A stretch of 64,000 nucleotides of DNA from Amycolatopsis pithecellobii (lineage in GTDB: Bacteria > Actinomycetota > Actinomycetes > Mycobacteriales > Pseudonocardiaceae), in the NCBI RefSeq assembly GCF_009707865.1, contig NZ_WMBA01000021.1, forward strand, positions 41,924-105,923. The letters run 5' to 3'. How positions within the stretch are numbered: position 1 is the first letter of the stretch; each line of letters starts with the position of its first letter. A program made the position numbers and the translations under genes. Below the pieces are notes generated by a model. That model had not been told where the DNA came from, ran no database searches, and saw only the letters and a list, made by a program, of their open reading frames with translations. Positions 62,501-64,000 of this stretch are shown here, one piece after another.

Positions 62501-64000
62501 TCCGGACGTTCGCCGAGACCTACGCGGCGAACGTCAAGGAGCTGTACCTGGCGGGCCGGGAGCTGCCGGACGTCCGGCTGCATTACCGGGACGTTCGCAA
62601 CCACCTCGCCGGAGGCGGCCGGATTTCCCGGCAGGTCGAGAAGGAACTGCGGGCCGCCGTCAAAGCCGCGGGGATGAACCCGCGGGTGCTGCGGTTGCGT
62701 TTCGACCGCTTCACCGCCGCGACCGCGGCCGACAATGCCGGTTTCGCGCTCACGGTGCACCATTCGCCGCACCTGCGGGCGGAAAACTATCGGGCGGCGC
62801 GGGCGCTGGCGTTGCCGTTCACGGGCGCCACCAACCTGGTCACGAGAATCCCGGGCGCGTACTTGCGGCGGTGGCGATGGATGACGGAAGGTCTCGTCCA
62901 GCGGATCGAGGACCACACAGGGCCGGCTGATCCGCCCAAGTTGGTCGTGGTGCTCCAGCGAGGCGGAACGGAGCTGGCTCAACGTCACGGGGATGTCGCC
63001 AAGCTGGTGACCGCGATGGTCCGCACCGTGCTGGGTCCTGGCCGGGAGGCGACGGCCGACGAACTGATCCGGCGGCACATCACGTTCACCGAACGCCGGG
63101 CGCGGCATGTCGGGCTGCTCCTGGCCATCACCGGTCCGGACCACGCCCTGGACACCCAGATGTCCGGGGATCCGATGGAACTGCAGTGGCTTGGGCTCCC
63201 CGACGCCGAGGTTTCGCTGGGGAAGCTCCAGCACGCGGAGTTCACCGAGCTCACGGCGGACGAGATCATTCTGCGCGAGGATCACCTCGAGGAGTTCCAG
63301 ACATTCGGGGAGCGTCTGGCCGAGGAGATCCGCGGGCTCGGTGAGGGCGTACAACTGCACGACGTGCGGATCACGGTGCGATCCTGGCCAACCCAGCTTC
63401 CGTCGCCGGAAGCCGAGACACGGGCGAAGACGTATCTGCGCGAGCAGCTCGCGGCGGGGATGACCAGGGCTGGTGTCGAGGCGAGCCTGGTGGACAGGCT
63501 CCCGATCACCTGGGTCTTCACCGGGGCCCGAGCGACGGACGACCACGGCCTTTACTACCGGGCGAGGCCTTCGTCGGGACGCACCGCCGAGGACTACAAA
63601 AACGCGAAGTTCCTGGAGACGGGCTTCATCCACGACGCCCGGCTGCCGGTGGTGGCCGAGGAGCAACTCACCTGGGCGGTGCAGGGTTTCTCGTCCCGGC
63701 TCGGAGCGAGCAGTCCGGGTCCGAAACTGCGGATCGAGATCGGCGGCCGGGAGGCGGTGGTGCCGGACCGGCGTGCCCGCATGGACGAGCTGGTGCGCGC
63801 GGCACTGACGGGGTTGGGTCACTCGGCGTCTTCGGTCGACGAGATCATGCGCGACCACGTGGAGATCGCGTCGTACTCCGGGCTGCGCTTCGGTCAGGGT
63901 CTCAACGTGCGGCTCATCGAGATCGACGCCGACGGTTCCGCCCCGGCTGCCCGCACGGCACCGGCACCGCGTCGACGTCGGCGAGTCCCGCCCCCGGCAC
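1..64000 (+). CDS. Giant multidomain papain-fold (Tox-PL/'lonely Cys'-like) repeat protein, partial at both ends
   Basis: Frame +1 is uninterrupted from base 1 to base 64,000. I translated it throughout and met no stop, so at least 21,333 codons belong to one gene, and no start codon or ribosome binding site can be assigned. Domain order is [helical, papain-fold T, unknown G, helical] three times, helical-T4, then T5-P1-S1-T6, helical, T7-P2-S2-T8-P3, then about 14 R units. Eight T domains retain Cys, His and Asp at the positions expected for a papain-fold glutamine deamidase/protease. No other cysteine was seen in the frame, and no membrane segment or signal peptide was recognised. Repeat copies stay in register across thousands of codons, which argues that this is real coding sequence rather than a chance opening caused by high GC. 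The family resembles giant actinobacterial polymorphic-toxin-like proteins. A role as secreted effector or self-processing polyprotein is inference. The single-gene call is very secure; the function is not. Confidence 0.95.
5590..6150 (+). other. Papain-fold domain T1
   Basis: Begins at the AKYGYAELALP segment. The candidate nucleophile Cys is at 5689-5691 in LLNCLLAALQTAN, His is at 5926-5928 in DGVGHAINVVHN, and Asp at 5968 and 5977 in LVDFFDG. The layout Cys, about 80 residues, GH-hydrophobic-N, then V-hydrophobic-D matches the papain-fold toxin 1 / glutamine deamidase pattern (Tox-PL group). It ends with RPPELIG at 6121-6141. Deamidase versus protease activity cannot be decided from sequence. 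Confidence 0.65.
6151..6447 (+). other. Basic and SPTT-repeat linker after T1
   Basis: Low-complexity and probably disordered. It has a basic cluster with six consecutive arginines (about 6235-6255), then four imperfect copies of a (D/E)PLSPTT(D/A)DE-like peptide at 6325-6432. The Ser/Thr-Pro sites could be phosphorylated, but that is inference. Confidence 0.6.
6448..7620 (+). other. Unrecognised alpha/beta domain G1
   Basis: About 390 residues, aligned with G2 and G3. Conserved motifs in order: GFEFRPAGD, GSHEGRFGLLIGLHD, VAGMTW, VYLYNGDAGAD, RGGPLFDAVD, PPEVISGG, VDPRSVRFPDxNTF and NKATWTEQFARYIA. Alternating beta strands and helices around GLHD and GDAGA look enzyme-like. I do not recognise the family with confidence; a glycosyltransferase-like or nucleotide-binding fold is one possibility. 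Found only after T1-T3. Confidence 0.5.
7621..8613 (+). repeat. Module 1 post-G helical region
   Basis: Helical segment of about 330 residues that closes the module. Landmarks are DAVTRFAASQWGVQP, RLGWGANDLP, RYADAGDFDSLARLLNLPSGDVVRAV and SGPHFRRLAA. Copies follow G2, G3 and T6. It leads directly into the YDP head of the next module. Confidence 0.65.
8614..14187 (+). repeat. Module 2 helical repeat region
   Basis: Complete helical region of about 1,858 residues, colinear with modules 1, 3 and 4. It opens with YDPAEVYNP and WHRQRPG. SGKSWYDR starts at 9865, MRWLDF lies near 11,490 and the FRDLRGAWWVDK segment near 12,667. The module-to-module distance from the YDP tyrosine is 8,604 bases to module 1 and 8,424 to module 3. 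Many helix pairs of the LPDHLPALASEFG...LYAGALVLNADP kind are present. Confidence 0.75.
14188..14736 (+). other. Papain-fold domain T2
   Basis: Same subfamily as T1. Cys is at 14287-14289 (LLNCLLAVVQTAN), His at 14527-14529 (GAGHGINVVHN), Asp at 14569 and 14578 (LVDFFDG). The closing peptide RPPELIGM is at 14713-14736. The DNA encoding the VVHNPRTGLVDFFDG stretch is nearly identical to that in T1 and T3, which suggests recent duplication or conversion. Confidence 0.65.
14737..14865 (+). other. Linker after T2 with NLS-like basic peptide
   Basis: Short linker opening with PAKRLKTN at 14740-14763, a basic peptide that resembles a monopartite nuclear localisation signal, then acidic/Pro-rich sequence. 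T3 has the equivalent PRRSKRRRLNTGE. The localisation meaning is speculative. Confidence 0.45.
14866..15990 (+). other. Unrecognised alpha/beta domain G2
   Basis: Second copy of the G domain, about 375 residues. GSHEGRFGLVIGLHD, VAGMTWQ, VYLHTGDAGAE, RGGPLFDAVD, PPEVISGG, VDPRSVRFPDQNTFIRLD and DKATWTEQISRYIA appear in the same order as in G1 and G3. Function unknown. Confidence 0.5.
15991..17037 (+). repeat. Module 2 post-G helical region
   Basis: Copy of the helical closing segment. ATARFVASQWGVEPSQV, RLGWGANDLPML, LNLPSGDVVRAV and LSGAHFRRLAAGFLADT are seen. Slightly longer at its start than the module 1 copy. Confidence 0.65.
17038..22605 (+). repeat. Module 3 helical repeat region
   Basis: Helical region of about 1,856 residues. 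Head YDPSGNYTG and WHKQRPG; SGKPWYDR at 18256; MRWLDF near 19,887; DPAEFRDLRGAWWIDR at 21079. In register with the other modules. It contains an in-frame TTA leucine codon at 19021. Confidence 0.75.
19021..19023 (+). promoter_or_regulatory. In-frame TTA leucine codon
   Basis: TTA is very rare in high-GC actinomycetes. In Streptomyces it needs the developmentally controlled bldA tRNA, so it can act as a translational checkpoint. The codon is seen; regulation by bldA in this organism is inference. Confidence 0.5.
22606..23160 (+). other. Papain-fold domain T3
   Basis: T1-type domain. Cys is at 22705-22707 (LINCLLAVVQTAN), His at 22945-22947 and Asp at 22987 and 22996 (LVDFFDG). The residue before His is Ala (GVAHAINVVHN) rather than the Gly of the other copies, a mild departure beside the active site. 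Ends with RPPELLG at 23140-23160. Confidence 0.65.
23161..23304 (+). other. Linker after T3 with strongly basic peptide
   Basis: Starts with PRRSKRRRLNTGE (23164-23202), a dense basic cluster homologous in position to the one after T2, then an acidic, Ser-rich stretch. Could be a localisation signal, nucleic-acid or membrane contact, or exposed protease site. Undecided. Confidence 0.45.
23305..24546 (+). other. Unrecognised alpha/beta domain G3 with internal duplication
   Basis: Third G copy with GSHEGRFGLVIGLHD, VAIAGMT, VYLHIGDAGAD, GGPLFDAVD, VDPRSVPFP and NKATWTEQFARYIA. Unlike G1 and G2 it carries the PEV-x-x-GG segment twice: APEVARGG at about 23851-23874 and PPEVITGG at about 23923-23949. 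That adds roughly 25 residues. Confidence 0.5.
24547..25524 (+). repeat. Module 3 post-G helical region
   Basis: Copy of the closing helical segment: DAVTRFAASRLGSQPGEV, DRLGWGADDLPLV, LNVPNGDVVREL and SGPHFRMLAAAFLADT. Leads into the YDPHGDY head of module 4. Confidence 0.65.
25525..31029 (+). repeat. Module 4 helical repeat region
   Basis: Helical region of about 1,835 residues with the YDP/WHRQRPG head and the SRRPWYDR landmark at 26752. The DPAEFGDLRGAPWVDQ segment is at 29527; here the usual AWW has become APW. Otherwise in register with modules 1-3. Confidence 0.75.
31030..31605 (+). other. Papain-fold domain T4
   Basis: T1-type but the most divergent of the four. Cys is at 31141-31143 (LLNCLMAVVETYN), His at 31384-31386 (GVGHGFNVVHN), Asp at 31426 and 31435 (MVDFLDG). 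The N-terminal part has a few extra residues before the Cys. Ends with RPPEMIG at 31585-31605. No G domain follows. Confidence 0.65.
31606..32808 (+). repeat. Shortened helical region between T4 and T5
   Basis: About 400 residues of the same helical style (SELGRIPDELPGLAEQLGV, RRVLDVLRLAEGLG, YRSWAQGHRQRLDLPEG). It aligns with 41,550-43,116 before T7 rather than with the long module regions. Confidence 0.65.
32809..33468 (+). other. Papain-fold domain T5 (second subfamily)
   Basis: Opens with VVSAETFRGRPEAE and a RFYGK segment shared by T5-T8. Cys is at 32938-32940 (LLACAPGVLTLYN), His at 33175-33177 (VGHTLLVARN), Asp at 33217 and 33226 (IDYLDAG). Ends with RPEVLGM at 33448-33468. Overall similarity to Tox-PL is weaker than for T1-T4, but the triad spacing is kept. 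Confidence 0.55.
33469..33918 (+). other. Small 'PSTS' domain P1
   Basis: About 150 residues, beta-alpha-beta in character. An acidic helix (HLLEALEDTLQLF) leads to RLVLELRKSPSTSRP, GLHPTS, then TERLIDIA and VPSEHVLLASQSAIEQLRAAGIEV. Homologous to P2 and P3. Family not recognised. Confidence 0.5.
35640..35880 (+). repeat. Near-identical DNA segment, copy 1 (S1)
   Basis: Nearly base-for-base identical to 45,954-46,194 at an offset of exactly 10,314 bases, including silent positions, while flanking parts of S1 and S2 are more diverged. Points to recent gene conversion or strong constraint. Confidence 0.7.
39241..39417 (+). other. Predicted coiled coil at the end of S1
   Basis: Charged heptad-like helix (ADERLDALRKQQQHLRRR, then ALNGLDTQVREWEQQRQRA). 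The equivalent position in S2 is also coiled-coil-like although the sequence differs. Confidence 0.5.
39592..40218 (+). other. Papain-fold domain T6 (second subfamily)
   Basis: Begins TVSAENFRGDPDGE. Cys is at 39724-39726 (PFGCLPAVINLYN), His at 39961-39963 (VGHAIMVSRN), Asp at 40003 and 40012 (IDYLDAT). Ends with RPEWVGM at 40198-40218. Closest to T8; both follow an S region. Confidence 0.55.
40219..43116 (+). repeat. Helical region between T6 and T7
   Basis: First part (about 40,310-41,345) matches the post-G closing segments (LLHDLPPQYVAHAL, LALPNGLVLRQV, ASGPHFRRVLWAFF). A degenerate module head at about 41,370-41,540 follows, then a shortened helical region matching the one before T5. 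The block behaves as a contracted module without T and G at its usual places. Confidence 0.65.
42736..42738 (+). promoter_or_regulatory. In-frame TTA leucine codon
   Basis: TTA followed directly by a CTA codon (42739-42741), both rare in this GC-rich gene. A possible bldA-type translational control or slow spot. Confidence 0.45.
43117..43710 (+). other. Papain-fold domain T7
   Basis: Begins EVITAASFRTPEDA. Cys is at 43255-43257 (YQQNCVVAVVQGHN), which looks like the T1-type NC motif. His is at 43495-43497 (VGHILNVHHH) and Asp at 43546 (TFMDSVTG). The second Asp of the other copies is Val here. The closing peptide is degenerate (LRPRVAG, 43690-43710). Confidence 0.6.
43753..44190 (+). other. 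Small 'PSTS' domain P2
   Basis: Homologue of P1 with DASPSTSQTGHGLPPTS, LAERLIDLAANGLDG and VVPSEQVLRASESAIDRMRAAGIDV. Joins T7 to S2 as P1 joins T5 to S1. Confidence 0.5.
45954..46194 (+). repeat. Near-identical DNA segment, copy 2 (S2)
   Basis: Partner of 35,640-35,880, offset 10,314 bases. It encodes the LENFRRFVSMRSDLGLRS to VENVQIINWSN stretch. Confidence 0.7.
49582..49770 (+). other. Predicted coiled coil at the end of S2
   Basis: Charged helix with TEAEEALRELGTRRAEV and RELSALEEEIRGQQTRRQ. Positionally equivalent to the S1 coil. Confidence 0.5.
49942..50544 (+). other. Papain-fold domain T8 (second subfamily)
   Basis: Begins VVSAETFRDNPGAE. Cys is at 50071-50073 (PFGCAPAVLHLYN), His at 50308-50310 (IGHLITAVRN), Asp at 50350 and 50359 (IDYLDAT). 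Ends with RPEWLGM at 50524-50544. The last papain domain in the window; no cysteine was seen downstream. Confidence 0.55.
50605..51012 (+). other. Small 'PSTS' domain P3
   Basis: Third P copy: LDHSPSTSNPSGGLHPTS, LTEQLIELATVGVQG, VPSEHVLLASQSAVEQLRTAGVEI. Unlike P1 and P2 it is followed by R units, not an S region. Confidence 0.5.
51013..51228 (+). other. Charged Gln/Arg/Ala-rich linker
   Basis: Gln/Arg/Glu/Ala-rich helix (QRQQQARAEAEAAQLRARQA), then a Pro-rich tail. Separates the papain/S body from the R-unit region. Confidence 0.5.
51229..51960 (+). repeat. R unit 1
   Basis: About 244 residues. Pattern: FTG...DEFRAFARLLGGRM, DVRISVLSYL, a helix, LSITWLW, TPDDYRNARGLSDAF, VRWAAQGFLARF, LVIDIRATPG, a helix, DHVRVGWSE, FRLTET. 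Resembles units 5, 11 and 14. Confidence 0.55.
52021..52395 (+). repeat. Partial R unit
   Basis: About 125 residues that look like one beta-alpha-beta half (FELLVTLRGTDDERHGRMAE, helix, WNVRWETV, WELRLEPT). The other half is missing or too diverged to see. Confidence 0.4.
52519..52521 (+). promoter_or_regulatory. In-frame TTA leucine codon
   Basis: Rare TTA codon in the linker before R unit 2. Same interpretation and caveat as the TTA at 19021. Confidence 0.45.
52561..53280 (+). repeat. R unit 2
   Basis: 240 residues: WSG, LGMFADAYAEEVL, LPDLRVSVFAR, FSRLKKVFEDAVVARGGD, LTEFF, RLALRLDSFLEAQL, GLPSAEEMLRDWFKITPY and VLLDVP. The LKK...FED and FxITPY motifs recur in units 3, 8 and 10. Confidence 0.6.
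53281..53403 (+). other. Pro-rich linker
   Basis: About 40 residues rich in Pro/Val/Ala, likely extended and disordered, between R units 2 and 3. Confidence 0.5.
53404..54114 (+). repeat. R unit 3
   Basis: 237 residues, closely similar to unit 2: WSGTF, LREFADSYAEEVM, LKKVFEDAIEARGGDKSLL, LTEFFLASQPVLS, LRLDSFLDEQLSLPP, FRFTPY, VLLDVP. Contains the TTA codon at 53740. Confidence 0.6.
53740..53742 (+). promoter_or_regulatory. In-frame TTA leucine codon
   Basis: Rare leucine codon inside R unit 3, the fourth one noticed in the reading frame. Confidence 0.45.
54115..54327 (+). other. Acidic Ser-rich linker, copy 1
   Basis: Contains LDEDADTASVTSESSL (about 54190-54237), then a Pro/Val stretch. 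The same peptide recurs at about 62299-62346 before R unit 13, marking an 8.1 kb repeat. Confidence 0.6.
54328..55050 (+). repeat. R unit 4
   Basis: 241 residues: LRDLRAFAKTYAAKVKELYL, LPDIRLHYRD, VHHSPHLRPEDYRAARTLAMPF, WFTEGFIQRV, LTVVLQHASK, DHVTITD and LAITGPAHELD. Partner of unit 13 (offset 8,106 bases). Confidence 0.6.
55141..55830 (+). repeat. R unit 5
   Basis: 230 residues: FRTFGQRLAEEIRKL, DVRISVRAW, LPITWVFTE, SSGRTADYYKNAKSLETGF, LTWAAQGFSSRL, LRIEIGGRDAV, ARMDELVRAALKAAG, NVRLTET. Partner of unit 14 (offset 8,100 bases). The beta-helix-helix-beta ending is vaguely OmpA-like. Confidence 0.6.
55933..56650 (+). repeat. R unit 6 (GQRPxxGLxGPE variant)
   Basis: About 239 residues: LRVVRMAEGFVDAAV, LSVSVHVPAG, VVVHVDGQRPAYGLYGPEAF, a helix, HGSRFDAAVDLVAWEL. 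A distinct subtype shared with unit 7 and the second part of unit 12. Confidence 0.5.
56665..57288 (+). repeat. R unit 7 (GQRPxxGLxGPE variant)
   Basis: About 208 residues: RVERMTEGFVDAMV, AALHVSPDV, AVEGQRPAVGLFGPEVF, HGNRFTAALDLVTWEL, LVPDVMWP. A Pro/Gly/Arg-rich linker follows to 57,471. Confidence 0.5.
57472..58191 (+). repeat. R unit 8
   Basis: 240 residues like units 2 and 3: WTGEF, LGEYAESFADEAW, LPDLRLGVLTL, FAALRKPFEDAYEARGGDKSAL, LTEPFLPSRSVLS, LTWRLDSFLDEQIALPP, FRFTPYH, VLLDVP. Followed by a Ser/Pro/Ala-rich linker to 58,362. Confidence 0.6.
58363..59070 (+). repeat. R unit 9
   Basis: 236 residues in the style of unit 4: FAELANRYADDVAQRV, LPDYRLNLTL, ELRAAVNARGLD, VHRTPERTVESYRRARKLELPF, LTWLLEGLVQRV, VKLVLDARG, DILGPAHELD. 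Confidence 0.55.
59176..59880 (+). repeat. R unit 10
   Basis: 235 residues: WAGGFT, LDRAVADYGNRVQL, DVRLHVYTNE, LEARFKAGVRALGGD, LTAEHYRSAAEVNEAFLP, LTWKAETFFQDLL, DVAVVTRSAVNEVPHLEEAR, FTPYKHW. Confidence 0.55.
59941..60615 (+). repeat. R unit 11
   Basis: 225 residues: FREFGRQRAAEIKNL, LPDIRLFFTS, AMAEQGVDSRALGLEFTRI, SPGKTPDHYRNAKTLRGAF, FKWAVEGFAERF, LSLTVGGGKRSG, GHVTVGW, LRLAET. Resembles units 1, 5 and 14. Confidence 0.55.
60616..61188 (+). other. Long disordered linker
   Basis: About 190 residues of Pro/Gly/Ser/Arg/Asp-rich low-complexity sequence with only short hydrophobic patches (FGDLFDFVAG, FSDLIQYSETTFTG). No domain recognised. Confidence 0.55.
61189..62220 (+). repeat. R unit 12 (composite)
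   Basis: About 344 residues. The first part is a half unit (LAMRGAAEEILWQTV, YDVRIAVEAD, WAITVEPV, WQVRIQPGE). The second part belongs to the unit 6/7 subtype (IEWMAEGFVDALV, VEGQRPEVGLFGPEVY, HRSRYRAAVDLVAWAL, DDVMWPRR). Confidence 0.5.
62221..62433 (+). other. Acidic Ser-rich linker, copy 2
   Basis: Carries LDEDSDTASVTSESSL (about 62299-62346), nearly identical to copy 1 at 54,190, in the same position relative to the next R unit. Confidence 0.6.
62434..63156 (+). repeat. R unit 13
   Basis: 241 residues, the partner of unit 4 at high identity: VRTFAETYAANVKELYLAGR, VRLHYRD, LRLRFDRF, VHHSPHLRAENYRAARALALPF, MTEGLVQRI, LVVVLQ, LAITGPDHALD. Confidence 0.6.
63241..63924 (+). repeat. R unit 14
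   Basis: 228 residues, the partner of unit 5: FQTFGERLAEEIRGLGEGVQ, DVRITVRSW, LPITWVFTG, SGRTAEDYKNAKFLETGF, LTWAVQGFSSRL, LRIEIGGREAV, ARMDELVRAAL, LNVRLIE. Confidence 0.6.
63925..64000 (+). other. Pro/Ala/Arg-rich linker at the right edge
   Basis: Low-complexity tail with five consecutive arginines and several prolines. The frame is still open at the last complete codon (63997-63999), so the protein continues beyond the window. Confidence 0.6.

Noticed and set aside
1..64000. Modular polyketide synthase or non-ribosomal peptide synthetase
   Set aside because: A long modular actinomycete gene invites this idea, but no ketosynthase, acyltransferase, carrier, condensation or adenylation motif is present. 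The near absence of cysteine excludes ketosynthase active sites.
1..64000. CRISPR array, insertion sequence, tRNA or rRNA genes, intergenic promoters and terminators
   Set aside because: Every base lies in the open frame. The repeats are coding, long and in register, and no transposase or RNA-gene signature was seen.
1..64000. Transmembrane segments or a signal peptide
   Set aside because: No sustained hydrophobic stretch of about 20 residues was noticed. The N-terminus, where a signal would sit, is outside the window.

Overview
The whole 64 kb window is the inside of one gene. Reading frame +1 (codons starting at bases 1, 4, 7 ...) has no stop codon from the first base to the last. That gives at least 21,333 consecutive codons, roughly 2.3 MDa of protein, with the true start and stop outside the window. 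There is no intergenic DNA, promoter, RNA gene, mobile element or CRISPR array. The very high GC content (about 70% by eye), strong G/C preference at third codon positions and near absence of TTA codons point to a high-GC actinomycete of the Amycolatopsis/Streptomyces kind. The genus is a guess.

Layout of the predicted protein. (1) Bases 1-31,605 hold four tandem modules of about 8.4-8.6 kb (2,800-2,870 residues each). Each module is a long all-helical repeat region followed by a papain-fold domain (T1-T4). In the first three, a basic linker, an unrecognised alpha/beta domain (G1-G3) and a second helical stretch follow. (2) Bases 31,606-51,012 hold two copies of a roughly 10.3 kb block: shortened helical region, papain-fold domain, small 'PSTS' domain (P), a very large beta-rich region (S, about 1,870-1,890 residues), a coiled coil and another papain-fold domain. 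This gives T5-P1-S1-T6, helical region, T7-P2-S2-T8, then P3. (3) Bases 51,013-64,000 hold about 14 divergent copies of a roughly 240-residue alpha/beta unit (R), joined by Pro/Ser/acidic/basic linkers and running off the right edge.

Eight papain-like domains keep a Cys-His-Asp triad that best resembles the papain-fold toxin 1 / glutamine deamidase (Tox-PL) group of polymorphic toxins. By hand reading, the whole 21,333-residue translation contains only eight cysteines, one per papain domain at the nucleophile position. Each papain domain ends with a conserved RPPE-hydrophobic-G type peptide (degenerate in T7). This suggests a giant modular effector or a polyprotein that may process itself. 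I recall NCBI naming giant actinobacterial proteins 'lonely Cys domain-containing'. That description fits, but I could not check it.

Function, export route and partners cannot be read from this window, because both protein termini and all neighbouring genes lie outside it. Domain boundaries below come from aligning repeat copies by eye and are good to roughly 10-30 codons.
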